DNA of 64,000 nt, taken from assembly GCF_001942625.1 (NCBI RefSeq), contig NZ_MLCL01000042.1, positions 29,223-93,222 of the forward strand. Direction: 5' to 3'. Both the position numbers and the translations under genes were made by a program. This DNA is from Mycobacterium syngnathidarum. GTDB lineage: Bacteria > Actinomycetota > Actinomycetes > Mycobacteriales > Mycobacteriaceae. This document shows, piece by piece, positions 17,748 to 26,696 of this stretch (within the stretch, counting starts at the first letter, position 1; each line of letters opens with the position of its first letter). Under the pieces are notes generated by a model. The model saw nothing but the letters and a program-made list of their open reading frames with translations, had not been told where the DNA came from and did not search any database.

Positions 17748-18682
17748 CCGCCGCACAAAAATCCGATCAGCAGGCGGTCCGCGCCGGCAATTACGAGCTG
17801 AGCCACCTGCGCGCGCTGGAGGCCGAGGCCATCCACATCATCCGCGAGGTCGCCGCGGAGTTCGAGAAGCCAGTGCTGCTGTTCTCCGGCGGCAAGGACT
17901 CGATCGTGATGCTGCACCTGGCGGTCAAGGCCTTCGCACCGGGCCGGTTGCCGTTCCCGGTCATGCACGTGGACACCGGCCACAATTTCGACGAGGTGTA
18001 CGAAACCCGCGACGAGCTTGTCGAGCACTACGGCGCCCGCCTGGTCGTCGCCAAGGTGCAGGATGACATCGATGCGGGGCGGGTCGTGGAGACCATCCCG
18101 TCACGTAACCCGATCCAGACCATCACGCTGCTGCGCGGCATCCGGGAGAACAAGTTCGACGCGGCATTCGGTGGGGCACGGCGCGACGAGGAGAAGGCCC
18201 GCGCCAAGGAGCGCGTGTTCTCCTTCCGCGACGAGTTCGGCCAGTGGGACCCCAAGGCTCAGCGCCCCGAGCTGTGGAACCTGTACAACGGTCGCCACCA
18301 CAAGGGTGAGCACATCCGGGCCTTTCCGATCTCCAACTGGACCGAGTTCGACATCTGGTCCTACATCGGCGCCGAGAAGATCAAGCTGCCCTCCATCTAC
18401 TACGCGCACCAGCGCAAGGTGTTCGAGCGCGACGGCATGCTGCTGGCGGTGCACAAGTACATGCAGCCCCGCAAGGACGAACCGGTGATCGAGAAGACCG
18501 TGCGATTCCGCACCGTCGGTGACGTCACCTGCACCGGCTGTGTCGAGTCCACGGCCGCAACGGTTTCCGAGGTCATCGCCGAGACCGCGGTGTCCCGGCT
18601 CACCGAGCGTGGCGCCACCCGGGCCGATGACCGGATCTCCGAGGCCGGAATGGAAGATCGCAAGCGCGAGGGGTACTTCTGA
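17744..18682 (+). CDS. cysD: Sulfate adenylyltransferase subunit 2 (ATP sulfurylase)
   Basis: A 312-residue PP-loop enzyme that makes adenosine 5'-phosphosulfate from ATP and sulfate, driven by the CysN GTPase; cytosolic assimilatory sulfur pathway. The PP-loop SGGKDS is at 48-53, followed by MHVDTGHNFDEVYE and the ARRDEEKARAKER substrate region. It ends with the family's typical EDRKREGYF. Corresponds to Rv1285. Its ATG overlaps the upstream ORF stop (ATGA) and its own stop overlaps cysNC by one base, so the set is tightly coupled. Confidence 0.96.
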   Translation: MTAAQKSDQQAVRAGNYELSHLRALEAEAIHIIREVAAEFEKPVLLFSGGKDSIVMLHLAVKAFAPGRLPFPVMHVDTGHNFDEVYETRDELVEHYGARLVVAKVQDDIDAGRVVETIPSRNPIQTITLLRGIRENKFDAAFGGARRDEEKARAKERVFSFRDEFGQWDPKAQRPELWNLYNGRHHKGEHIRAFPISNWTEFDIWSYIGAEKIKLPSIYYAHQRKVFERDGMLLAVHKYMQPRKDEPVIEKTVRFRTVGDVTCTGCVESTAATVSEVIAETAVSRLTERGATRADDRISEAGMEDRKREGYF

Positions 18683-20526
18683 TGAGCACGTTGTTACGCA
18701 TCGCCACCGCGGGATCCGTCGACGATGGCAAATCCACGCTGATCGGCCGGTTGCTGTTCGACTCCAAGGCGGTGATGGAGGATCAGCTGGCCGCCGTCGA
18801 GCGGACCTCCAAGGAGCGCGGCCACGACTACACCGACCTGGCGTTGGTCACCGACGGTCTGCGGGCCGAGCGCGAGCAGGGCATCACGATCGACGTCGCC
18901 TACCGCTACTTCGCCACGGCCAAGCGCAAGTTCATCATCGCCGACACTCCGGGGCACATCCAGTACACCCGCAACATGGTGACCGGAGCCTCCACCGCAC
19001 AGTTGGTCATCGTGCTGGTCGACGCGCGCCACGGCCTGCTCGAGCAGTCCCGTAGACATGCGTTCCTGGCCTCACTGCTGGGCATCCAGCACATCGTGCT
19101 GGCCGTGAACAAGATGGACCTGATCGATTGGGACCAGGAGCGGTTCGAGGCGATCCGTGACGAGTTCCATGCGTTTGCCGCGCGGTTGGATGTGCACGAT
19201 GTGACGACGATCCCGATGTCGGCACTCAACGGCGACAACGTGGTGACCAAATCCGATGTCACGCCTTGGTATGAGGGTCCGTCGCTGCTGAGCCACCTCG
19301 AGGACGTCTACATCGCCGGTGACCGCAACCTGGTCGACGTGCGCTTCCCGGTGCAGTACGTGATCCGCCCACAGACGCACGAGCACGCCGATCACCGTAG
19401 TTACGCCGGCACCGTGGCCAGCGGTGTGCTGCGCCCCGGGGACGATGTGATCGTGCTGCCGGCCGGAAAGCCCACTCGCATCACTCAGATCGACGGCCCC
19501 AGTGGCGTCGTCGAGGAGGCGTTCCCTCCGATGGCGGTGTCGATCAGCTTGTCCGACGACATCGACATCTCCCGCGGCGACATGATCGCCCGGCCCAACA
19601 ACCAGCCCCGGGTCACCCAGGAGTTCGACGCCACGGTGTGCTGGATGGCCGACGGATCGTCACTGGAGCCCGGTCGCGAATACCTGATCAAGCACACGAC
19701 CCGCACCACCAGGGCCAAGATCACCGGGCTGGACTATCGCCTGGACGTCAACACCCTGCACCGGGACAAGTCCGCTACGGCGCTCAAACTCAATGAGCTG
19801 GGCCGTGTCTCGCTGCGTACCCAGTCGCCGCTGCTGCTGGACGAGTACAGTCGCAACGGCTCCACCGGATCGTTCATCCTGATCGACCCCAACACCAACG
19901 GCACCGTCGGCGCTGGCATGGTGTTGCGCGACGCCCGCAACGAGACCGCGAGCCCCAACACCGTCCGGCACGAGTCACTGTGCACCACCGAGGATCGGCT
20001 CTCGAAGGGCCGGACCGTGTGGTTCACCGGCCTGTCCGGCTCGGGGAAGTCCTCGGTGGCGATGCTCGTCGAGCAGAAACTGCTCGAAAAGGGCGTTCCG
20101 GCATACGTTCTGGACGGAGACAACCTGCGCCACGGGCTGAACGCGGACCTTGGCTTCTCGATGGCCGACCGCGCCGAGAACCAACGTCGGCTGGCCCACA
20201 TCGCGGCGATTCTGGCCGACTCCGGCCAGGTTGTACTGGTGCCCGCGATCAGTCCGCTGGAGGAGCACCGGGCACTCGCGCGCAAGGTTGCCACGGACGC
20301 CGGTCTCGAGTTCTTCGAGGTGTTCTGCGACACCCCGCTGGAGGACTGCGAACGCCGCGACCCCAAGGGCTTGTACGCCAAGGCGCGGGCCGGCGAGATC
20401 ACCCATTTCACCGGCATCGACAGCCCGTACCAGCGGCCGAAGAACCCGGATCTGCGGCTGACACCGGAGCACAGCACCGCTGAACTGGCCGACATGGTGA
20501 TCGAGCTGTTGGAACTGCCGTCGTGA
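18682..20526 (+). CDS. cysNC: Bifunctional sulfate adenylyltransferase GTPase / adenylylsulfate kinase
   Basis: A 614-residue CysN-CysC fusion as in M. tuberculosis. The N-terminal EF-Tu-like GTPase has the P-loop GSVDDGKST (11-19), G3 DTPGH and G4 NKMD; it activates CysD. Two beta-barrel domains follow. The C-terminal APS kinase (from about 440) has its own Walker A GLSGSGKSS (around 450-458), the LDGDNLRHGLN substrate motif and the DTPLEDCERRDPKGLY region; it makes PAPS. The start overlaps the cysD stop (TGATG). Confidence 0.96.
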   Translation: MSTLLRIATAGSVDDGKSTLIGRLLFDSKAVMEDQLAAVERTSKERGHDYTDLALVTDGLRAEREQGITIDVAYRYFATAKRKFIIADTPGHIQYTRNMVTGASTAQLVIVLVDARHGLLEQSRRHAFLASLLGIQHIVLAVNKMDLIDWDQERFEAIRDEFHAFAARLDVHDVTTIPMSALNGDNVVTKSDVTPWYEGPSLLSHLEDVYIAGDRNLVDVRFPVQYVIRPQTHEHADHRSYAGTVASGVLRPGDDVIVLPAGKPTRITQIDGPSGVVEEAFPPMAVSISLSDDIDISRGDMIARPNNQPRVTQEFDATVCWMADGSSLEPGREYLIKHTTRTTRAKITGLDYRLDVNTLHRDKSATALKLNELGRVSLRTQSPLLLDEYSRNGSTGSFILIDPNTNGTVGAGMVLRDARNETASPNTVRHESLCTTEDRLSKGRTVWFTGLSGSGKSSVAMLVEQKLLEKGVPAYVLDGDNLRHGLNADLGFSMADRAENQRRLAHIAAILADSGQVVLVPAISPLEEHRALARKVATDAGLEFFEVFCDTPLEDCERRDPKGLYAKARAGEITHFTGIDSPYQRPKNPDLRLTPEHSTAELADMVIELLELPS

Positions 20527-21266
20527 ACGATCACGAACTGGCGGCCCGGCTGGCCACCCGGGCCGGGGATCTGCTGCTCGACGTCCGCGCCGACTACGCC
20601 GATGCCCCGGCCGCCGAGCGGAAGGCCGCCGGGGACAAGCAGTCCCACGACTTCCTGATGGCTGAGTTGGCCAAGATGGTTCCCGCCGACTCGGTACTGT
20701 CGGAGGAGGCCACGGCCGATGAGCGCGCCGACCCGGCCCGGTTGAGCGCCGAGCGGGTGTGGATCGTCGACCCGCTCGACGGCACCCGGGAGTTCTCCGA
20801 ACTCGGCCGCGACGACTGGGCTGTGCACGTGGCGCTGTGGAGCGCAGGTGAACTCGTGGCCGGGGCGGTCGCGTTGCCCGCCCAGAACACCACGCTGTCC
20901 ACCCCTGAGGTGGCTGCACCGCGTCCGTTCGACGGCCCGCCGCGAGTCGTGGTGTCGCGCACTCGGCCACCCGCGGTGGCGCTGGCGGTGCGCGAGGCGC
21001 TCGACGGAACATTGGTCGAAATGGGTTCGGCCGGAGCCAAAGTCGCAGCGGTCATCCGCGGGGTGGCCGATGTCTATGTGCATGCCGGTGGTCAGTACGA
21101 GTGGGATTCGGCTGCACCCGTCGCGGTGGCCCGCGCGGCCGGCCTGCACACCTCACGCATCGACGGTTCGCGGCTGGTCTACAACTCGGCCGACCCCACG
21201 CTGCCCGATCTGATCGTCTGCCGGCCCGAGCTGGCCGAACGGGTGCTGGCGGTCACTACCGGATAG
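20523..21266 (+). CDS. cysQ: CysQ-like 3'(2'),5'-bisphosphate nucleotidase
   Basis: A 247-residue member of the inositol monophosphatase superfamily. The metal-binding motif WIVDPLDGTREF (about 81-92) and an upstream LSEEATADE acidic site are clear, as is the C-terminal YEWDSAAPVAVARAAG motif with the catalytic-site Asp. In this operon it most likely removes phosphate from PAP or PAPS, the toxic by-product and end product of the enzymes encoded just upstream; inositol-phosphate activity is an alternative. GTG start at 20523 overlaps the cysNC stop by 4 bp. In M. tuberculosis, as remembered, cysQ lies elsewhere (Rv2131c), so its place here is notable. Confidence 0.88.
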   Translation: MNDHELAARLATRAGDLLLDVRADYADAPAAERKAAGDKQSHDFLMAELAKMVPADSVLSEEATADERADPARLSAERVWIVDPLDGTREFSELGRDDWAVHVALWSAGELVAGAVALPAQNTTLSTPEVAAPRPFDGPPRVVVSRTRPPAVALAVREALDGTLVEMGSAGAKVAAVIRGVADVYVHAGGQYEWDSAAPVAVARAAGLHTSRIDGSRLVYNSADPTLPDLIVCRPELAERVLAVTTG

Positions 21267-21735
21267 TCGGCACACCGACGGGGAGCTCGTCGGTTCCGAC
21301 ATTGGCGCAGGCGAGCTTTAGTTCGTAGAGTGCGCTGATCGAATTCTGGTACCCGCCCATGTAGTTCTTGTCGGGCCACCCGTTCGGCGGCGCACTGTGG
21401 TTGCCCTGGCCGAACTGGTGCAGCGCGTCGGCGAATGCCAGCGCTTTCCGCCTCAAGTCGGGGTCTTCGATCGATGCCGCTTCATCGCGGGCCGCGACCG
21501 CCGCGGCGGCGGCTTCTCGGGGTGCGTTCGGATCGCCGGCACCGTCTTTTCCCGCCGAAACGCCTGGGATGACCAAGTGGTGGGCGACCTGATCGACGCG
21601 TTGGCAGTCAGCGCTGGGCTCGTCACTGTCCTCGGTGGCGTAGCCGACCACAACCATGATCAGCATCACCGGCGCCGCGACTGCCAACATGACCAGCCTG
21701 ATCTTGGCCCCCGACCAATCCGGTAGTCCCATCAT
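21256..21735 (-). CDS. Hypothetical single-span membrane protein
   Basis: A 159-residue protein with one N-terminal hydrophobic helix (about residues 12-30, IRLVMLAVAAPVMLIMVVVG) after a short cytoplasmic start, then a soluble helical domain with two Cys that may form a disulfide. Topology predicts an external C-terminal domain. I do not recognise the family. It converges on the CysQ-like gene with an 11-bp overlap and diverges from the hydrolase at 21776. Confidence 0.75.
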   Translation of the reverse strand: MMGLPDWSGAKIRLVMLAVAAPVMLIMVVVGYATEDSDEPSADCQRVDQVAHHLVIPGVSAGKDGAGDPNAPREAAAAAVAARDEAASIEDPDLRRKALAFADALHQFGQGNHSAPPNGWPDKNYMGGYQNSISALYELKLACANVGTDELPVGVPTIR

Positions 21736-21762
21736 TGGAGCCTAAACGCGGCGACGGGTCAC

Positions 21763-21768
21763 TAGGCT
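21763..21768 (+). promoter_or_regulatory. -10 element (TAGGCT) of the isochorismatase-like gene, leaderless
   Basis: TAGGCT fits TANNNT and its last T is 7 nt before the ATG at 21776, the same geometry as other leaderless starts in this window. No Shine-Dalgarno precedes the ATG. Confidence 0.55.
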
Positions 21769-21775
21769 CGGCAAA

Positions 21776-22372
21776 ATGAGCCGCCCTACCTTGCGCGAAT
21801 TGGCCAGTCTTCCCGCCATGCCGGCCCGCCTCGCCGATTCCACCCTGGTCCTGATCGACTGCCAGAACACGTACACCCAAGGAATCATGGAGCTCGAAGG
21901 GGTGCAGGCCGCCCTGGAGCAGGCGGCGCAACTGCTCGATCGGGCCCGCAGCGCGGGTATCCCGATCATCCACATCCAGCATTCCGACGGTCCGGGCTCG
22001 CTGTACGACGTCGAAGGGGAGAGCGGTGCAATCGTGGCATCGGTGGCGCCGCGCGCGGGGGAACCCGTGGTGGTCAAGCAGTTCCCCAATTCGTTCGTGC
22101 AGACCGACCTCGACGATCGACTGAAGGGCCTGGGCGCGTCGAACCTGGTGCTCGCCGGTTTCATGACGCATATGTGCGTCAACTCCACCGCGCGCGGCGC
22201 ATTCAACCTCGGGTATGCCCCCACGGTGGTGGCCGCCGCCACCGCCACCCGCACGCTGGCGGGCCCCGACAGTGCACCTGTGCCTGCCGCGATCATGCAG
22301 TCGGCGAGCCTGGCCGCGATGTCGGACCTGTTCGCCGTCGTCGTGCCGGATGCACAGGCAGTCCCGGACTGA
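21776..22372 (+). CDS. Isochorismatase-family cysteine hydrolase
   Basis: A 198-residue hydrolase of the isochorismatase/nicotinamidase superfamily. The catalytic triad is visible: Asp in LVLIDCQNTY, Lys in VVKQFPNSF, and the nucleophile Cys in GFMTHMCVNSTARGA, with the cis-peptide-type bond just before it. The N-terminus (LRELASLPAMPARLADSTLV) is that of the stand-alone cysteine hydrolases rather than nicotinamidase, which would show a metal-binding DxHxxxH; that is not apparent. The substrate is probably an amide or ureido compound. Cytosolic, monocistronic. Confidence 0.87.
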   Translation: MSRPTLRELASLPAMPARLADSTLVLIDCQNTYTQGIMELEGVQAALEQAAQLLDRARSAGIPIIHIQHSDGPGSLYDVEGESGAIVASVAPRAGEPVVVKQFPNSFVQTDLDDRLKGLGASNLVLAGFMTHMCVNSTARGAFNLGYAPTVVAAATATRTLAGPDSAPVPAAIMQSASLAAMSDLFAVVVPDAQAVPD

Positions 22373-22381
22373 GGCCCGCGG

Positions 22382-23419
22382 TTACGGGTGCCGGCAGGTC
22401 TCGTACTTGTCCACCAGCGCCTGTTCGGCCGGAGGTGGCTGATACACCAGCAGGTCGCGGGCTGTGCATCCGCCGACGGTGACGGTGATGGGACCGGTGG
22501 CCTGGCCGCTGCCGGTGATGTGCCCTTGTATCTGGTCGCTGGCGGTGTAGAGCGTCGGCTCGCCAAGCGTTGCCACGAGCGGCAGGTGACGTTGCGCGAG
22601 TTCGGCGGCGTCTGCCGGGTCGTGGGAACGGGTCTGTTCGGCCAGCCATACCGGTGCTTGCACGCGGCCGTTGATCGTCAGCTTGTTGGTGTGCGGGACG
22701 GCCTGATCGGCGTTCAGCTGCTTCCAGACGTCGAGTTCATGCGCCGTCGGGAAGCGACGGGTGCTCTTGATGTCGGCTGGGTGGTCGTCACCCGCGCTGA
22801 TCGTCCAGGTCAGGTTGGCCAGATCGGCGAATTTTTCGGACAGCGTGCTGACGGCGGCGGCGACGTCGCGGTAATCGGCGGCATCGGCCAGTCGAATCGA
22901 GCCGACATCGGAATGCCCCCATTCCTGCACCGGGAACCGGCCGTCGGGGTGGGTGACCGTGGCACGTAGACGTACTGTGGCCGCGGGGAATTCGCGTTGC
23001 AGGCCGACCCAGTTGCGTGCCTGCGAGAGGATCTGCTGGTCGTTTCCGAGGGGCAGCCTGCCGCTGTCGATTGCGAAGACATTCGAGCCGTGGTGCGCGG
23101 TGAGCTCGGTGTGGTATCCGGTGTAATTGACCATCGTAAGGCCCTGGAGATACCGGGATACCATTGCGACGAACTGGTTTTCGGTGATCCCGGGCTCGGT
23201 CTCGACGTCAATGGTGAAGCGCACCAGGTCTTGGGCGGGGCGGTTGGCGACGGTGTGGTGGACCGTCTGAACTCCGGGCATCTGGCCGAGCAGTCGAGCC
23301 AGGCGTGCGACATCTGCGCTGCGGTCGGGCGGGCCGGCCTGGCATGCGGTCAGGACTGCGGTGAGGATCACGAGGCCGGCGGTGATCGCCCCGGAGCGCC
23401 AAGGATTCCGGTGCGTCAC
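22382..23419 (-). CDS. Putative lipoprotein of unknown function
   Basis: A 345-residue exported protein with a signal peptide and lipobox LTAC (Cys26). The mature part has no motif I recognise; it alternates strands and helices and looks like two similar halves of the mycobacterial cell-surface lipoprotein type. Its start overlaps the stop of the deazaflavin oxidoreductase gene by 4 bp on the same strand, so it is the second gene of that operon. Attached to the outer face of the membrane by inference. Confidence 0.8.
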   Translation of the reverse strand: MTHRNPWRSGAITAGLVILTAVLTACQAGPPDRSADVARLARLLGQMPGVQTVHHTVANRPAQDLVRFTIDVETEPGITENQFVAMVSRYLQGLTMVNYTGYHTELTAHHGSNVFAIDSGRLPLGNDQQILSQARNWVGLQREFPAATVRLRATVTHPDGRFPVQEWGHSDVGSIRLADAADYRDVAAAVSTLSEKFADLANLTWTISAGDDHPADIKSTRRFPTAHELDVWKQLNADQAVPHTNKLTINGRVQAPVWLAEQTRSHDPADAAELAQRHLPLVATLGEPTLYTASDQIQGHITGSGQATGPITVTVGGCTARDLLVYQPPPAEQALVDKYETCRHP

Positions 23420-23907
23420 GCGGTGGATGACCGTTTGGCAAACCGCACGAACGGTATGCGTTCTCCTGCCGCCCGGAAATCGGCTTCGGAACCGTCGACC
23501 GAGAATCCCATCAGCCGTGGCAACAGATACTTGGCGGCCAACCGGTGCTGTGTCGCGTATCGCGCGAAAATGTCCGCGCCTTCAGCCTGGTCCACCGGGT
23601 GGGCGGTCACCGGCAAGGTTCGCCTGCCGACCTGGATCGTCACGTCGGGAGTGTGCAGAACATTGCGATACCACGCCGCGGTGGGGCCCCAGCCCGATGC
23701 GACGACGAAACTGTCGGTGGCCTTGTCGTGGTCGACAACTTCGAGGACCACCTCACGTTGCTTGCCGGTGACCCGCCCGATGTGGTGCAGCAGCAGGATG
23801 CGTTCGCCGAGAAGCCAGCCCAGTCTCCACCGATAGAGCTGGATGGGGGCGCGGTACAGGAGTCTGCTCAATCCACTGGGCGGACTGACGTTTTTGATGA
23901 TCTTCAT
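23416..23907 (-). CDS. Deazaflavin (F420)-dependent nitroreductase family protein (Ddn-like)
   Basis: A 163-residue split-barrel oxidoreductase like Ddn/AclJ of mycobacteria. Typical features are the hydrophobic amphipathic N-terminus (LSRLLYRAPIQLYRWRLGW), the core motif LLHHIGRVTGKQREVVLEVV, and VASGWGPTAAWYRNV, which lines the F420 site in relatives. It probably reduces a quinone or other lipophilic acceptor with F420H2. ATG 23907 was chosen because GAAGGGA lies just upstream; a longer frame from 23976 runs into the divergent regulatory palindromes. It forms an operon with the downstream lipoprotein and diverges from the ClC gene. Confidence 0.87.
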   Translation of the reverse strand: MKIIKNVSPPSGLSRLLYRAPIQLYRWRLGWLLGERILLLHHIGRVTGKQREVVLEVVDHDKATDSFVVASGWGPTAAWYRNVLHTPDVTIQVGRRTLPVTAHPVDQAEGADIFARYATQHRLAAKYLLPRLMGFSVDGSEADFRAAGERIPFVRFAKRSSTA

Positions 23908-23927
23908 GACTGCCGTCCCTTCCTCGG

Positions 23928-23962
23928 AATTGCAAGCTAGTGCAATTATTGCATACTGCAAT
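23928..23962. promoter_or_regulatory. Two tandem palindromic operator-like sites
   Basis: Site 1 is AATTGCA-6 nt-TGCAATT (23928-23947), with perfect 7-bp arms. Site 2 is ATTGCA-3 nt-TGCAAT (23948-23962), with perfect 6-bp arms, immediately adjacent. Both use the same ATTGCA/TGCAAT half-site and lie between the divergent oxidoreductase and ClC genes, so one dimeric regulator could bind twice and control both. The regulator is unknown; the MarR gene at 26113-26589 is a candidate by proximity only. Confidence 0.55.
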
Positions 23963-25682
23963 GGTGCTGAAACCAACCTGTCCGCACCTGGCGCCGGCTC
24001 AGATCCCCCTTCTGTGTGCTCGATGGCTGCGCGAGGGCTCGGCCGCGCTCGTCCCGATGGCCGTGGTGGTGGGCGCAGTCACGGGGCTGGCGGCCGTGGC
24101 GTTTCGTTGGCTCGTCACGACCTTCACCCGCATGTTCACCGGCTACGACGATTATTCGGCACTGGGGCGCGTGGCGAGCACGCACTGGCCGTGGCTGGGA
24201 TTTTGGTTCTTGCTGCTGGCCCCGGTGATTGCCGGCGCCGTCTACGGGCCGATTGTCCATCGATTCGCGCCGGAGGCGCGCGGCCACGGTGTCCCGGAAG
24301 TGATGTATGCGGTCAGTCGCCGTGGTGGCCGGATTGCGCCGCAGGTGACGTTGGTGAAGGCCCTGGCGTCGGCTCTGTGTATCGGCGGCGGTGGGTCGGT
24401 CGGCAGGGAAGGGCCGATCGTGCAGATCGGCTCGGCCGCCGGCTCGACGCTCGCCCAGTTGCTTCGTCTGAACACGTCCCGGGTGCGATTGCTGGTGGCT
24501 TGCGGTGCCGCGGGCGGGATTTCGGCAACTTTCAACACCCCGCTGGCCGGACCGTTCTTCGCGATGGAACTCATTCTTCGTGACTTTGCCGCCGAATCGT
24601 TCGGCGCGGTGGTGCTTTCCAGTGTCACAGCCAGTGTGGTGGGCCGCGCACTGCTCGGCGACGAACCGTTCCTCGCGCTGCCGGCGTTCGCGGTGCACAG
24701 CCCCGTCGAGTATTCGCTCTACATCGCCCTCGGAGTCGTCGTCGGGATCGTCGGCGTCCTCTTCTCCAAATTGCTGTATCTCGTCGAGGACGTGTGCGAC
24801 TGGGCTTGGCGCGGTCCAGAATGGGCGCGCCCCGCCGTCGGCGGGGTGTTCCTGGGCGGCATACTGATCGCAGTACCGCAGCTCTACGGGGTCGGATACC
24901 CGGTGTTGCAAGACGCGGTTGGGGGCCGGTACCTCCTCGGGATGCTGCTGTTGCTGATGGTCGGGAAGATGTTCGCGACCAGTCTGACGATCGGAATCGG
25001 CGGTTCAGGTGGCGTTTTCGCGCCGACGTTGTTCATCGGCGCCATGGCAGGCACCGCGTTCGGGACCCTGGTTCACGAGGCCTTTCCCAGCACCACCGAG
25101 GCGGCAGGGGCATACGGATTGATAGGCATGGGCGCGGCACTCGGCGGCGCCACACGAGCACCGATCACCGCGGTCATCATCCTCTTCGAGCTGACCGGAC
25201 AGTATTCGATCATCCTCCCGCTGATGGTCGCGGTGGCCATCGCCGCCGGGACCGGCAGGCTCCTTTCCAAGGAGACGATCTACACGGCCAAACTGTGGCG
25301 CCGGGGTGTTGACCTGGATGCACCGCCTGCGGTGCCGGCAACGGTGCACGACCTGATAGGGCCGGCCCCTGATCCGTTGCCGGAGAACACCTCCCTCAAG
25401 GCCGCTGTCGACCGCTTCGCCGCGGAGCCTGGTGACATGCTGCCGGTGGTCACAGCCGACGGCGCGTACCGCGGTTGCGTATCAGCACGGGACCTCACCG
25501 CGGCACTGGGCCACTCGAATCCGCCCGAATCCATTACCGACCTCGTGTGGCATCCGCCATCGATCAACATCGCGGATACCACGGCACCGGTGACCACCTC
25601 CGGTGGGACCAACCTGATCGGCTGGATAACAGGTGAATCCGTGACAGGCCGTCGGCACTCCGAGACCAGGGGGCGCGCATGA
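23961..25682 (+). CDS. ClC-family chloride channel/antiporter with C-terminal CBS region
   Basis: About 573 residues from ATG 23961, a polytopic ClC protein. Conserved anion-pathway motifs are visible: GHGVPEVM, the GGGGSVGREGP motif with the gating Glu, and the GIGGSGGVFAPTLFIGAMAG selectivity region. The last 120 residues are a soluble segment resembling a CBS pair (DMLPVVTADGAYRGCVSARDLT). A GTG start at 23940 would add 7 residues but lies inside the palindromes. It moves chloride, probably coupled to protons, across the membrane. Its stop overlaps the next lipoprotein gene by 4 bp. Confidence 0.9.
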   Translation: MVLKPTCPHLAPAQIPLLCARWLREGSAALVPMAVVVGAVTGLAAVAFRWLVTTFTRMFTGYDDYSALGRVASTHWPWLGFWFLLLAPVIAGAVYGPIVHRFAPEARGHGVPEVMYAVSRRGGRIAPQVTLVKALASALCIGGGGSVGREGPIVQIGSAAGSTLAQLLRLNTSRVRLLVACGAAGGISATFNTPLAGPFFAMELILRDFAAESFGAVVLSSVTASVVGRALLGDEPFLALPAFAVHSPVEYSLYIALGVVVGIVGVLFSKLLYLVEDVCDWAWRGPEWARPAVGGVFLGGILIAVPQLYGVGYPVLQDAVGGRYLLGMLLLLMVGKMFATSLTIGIGGSGGVFAPTLFIGAMAGTAFGTLVHEAFPSTTEAAGAYGLIGMGAALGGATRAPITAVIILFELTGQYSIILPLMVAVAIAAGTGRLLSKETIYTAKLWRRGVDLDAPPAVPATVHDLIGPAPDPLPENTSLKAAVDRFAAEPGDMLPVVTADGAYRGCVSARDLTAALGHSNPPESITDLVWHPPSINIADTTAPVTTSGGTNLIGWITGESVTGRRHSETRGRA

Positions 25683-26110
25683 ACCGTATCTGGTTCAGAT
25701 CAATCAGTATTCTCACAGCGGCAGTTGGGGTTTCGGTCGTCGCAGGGTGTGGTGGCGTTACCGTCCCCGCTGCGAACAGCGCGCGGCCGCACCCAGCGTC
25801 GGGCTTCGGACAATCGATGAACACCCTCACCGCGCAGCAGTTGGTCAACGCGATTACAGATGCCGGCCTACCGGTGCCCGGCTCACACGACGTCAGTGGT
25901 CTGCGATGCCCGCAAGTAGGGTGCCTCGACGACATCGAATCAGACACCATCTCTGTGATGACGTTTCCCAGCACCGGTCGGGCCGAGCTCTACGCTGGTT
26001 CGATCCCGGATATGTTTCAGATCGCGAATGTCGTCGTCAGGTTCGATGCGTCCGTCCCGCCAGGCAACCGGCGAAGCTATGAGACCGTCCTGGCGCGCAC
26101 GCTCGAATGA
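25679..26110 (+). CDS. Small putative lipoprotein coupled to the ClC gene
   Basis: A 143-residue exported protein with lipobox VAGC (Cys24). The mature domain has a Cys pair (LRCPQVGCLDD) that may form a disulfide, and no other motif that I recognise. The ATG overlaps the ClC stop (ATGA), so the two are co-translated and may work together at the membrane. Function unknown. Confidence 0.8.
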   Translation: MNRIWFRSISILTAAVGVSVVAGCGGVTVPAANSARPHPASGFGQSMNTLTAQQLVNAITDAGLPVPGSHDVSGLRCPQVGCLDDIESDTISVMTFPSTGRAELYAGSIPDMFQIANVVVRFDASVPPGNRRSYETVLARTLE

Positions 26111-26112
26111 CC

Positions 26113-26589
26113 TCAGAGGTCGCTGTGGGCCGGAGGTTCACCGCCGGCTGCGGTAAACGCCGTGAGCGCGGTGACCAGCCCGCGGCGTTCGCGCGCCGGC
26201 ATGGTTTCGACCACACGGGCAATTTCTGCGCGGCGGCGGGCCGTCACGGTGTCCACCACTTCCCGCCCACGCCGGCTCAACTCGGCAACCAGTTCGCGGC
26301 GCGAGCTCGGATTTGGCCTGCGGTCGATCAACCCCGCTGTGACCAGCCGCTCGACCATGCGGCCGACGGTCGAAGGTTGAACGTCGAGTAGGCCGGCCAG
26401 GGTCGCGAGGTTCGACGGACCGCGGCTGGAGAGGATCACCAATGCGCGAAACTGGGGGACGGTGATCGACTCGCCCAGTTCGGCGATCGAGCGTGCCGAT
26501 ATGGCGACCAACAGCCGCGACGCGGTGACCAAGGCGTCGGTGATCGCATCCACCGAATCGTCGACCGGTGTGTCATCCCGGACGTCCAC
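26113..26589 (-). CDS. MarR-family transcriptional regulator
   Basis: A 158-residue winged-helix protein. The central region shows ITVPQFRALVILSSRG, a recognition region LLDVQPSTVGRMVERLV, and the wing GLIDRRPNPSSRRELVAELSRRG, the usual MarR layout. It probably binds as a dimer to a palindrome and responds to a small ligand. It ends 2 bp from the convergent lipoprotein gene. Upstream at 26615-26622 is the perfect 8-bp palindrome GGTATACC, a possible autoregulatory site shared with the divergent Rrf2 gene. Confidence 0.88.
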   Translation of the reverse strand: MDVRDDTPVDDSVDAITDALVTASRLLVAISARSIAELGESITVPQFRALVILSSRGPSNLATLAGLLDVQPSTVGRMVERLVTAGLIDRRPNPSSRRELVAELSRRGREVVDTVTARRRAEIARVVETMPARERRGLVTALTAFTAAGGEPPAHSDL

Positions 26590-26696
26590 AAGCGCTCCTC
26601 CCGATATCTACCCCGGTATACCAGTGTGGAACTCCGGCGCCCGAACCGATCGCCGAGTCGTAGCTCTGGCACGACCTCCTGGCACAATCTGAGAGC

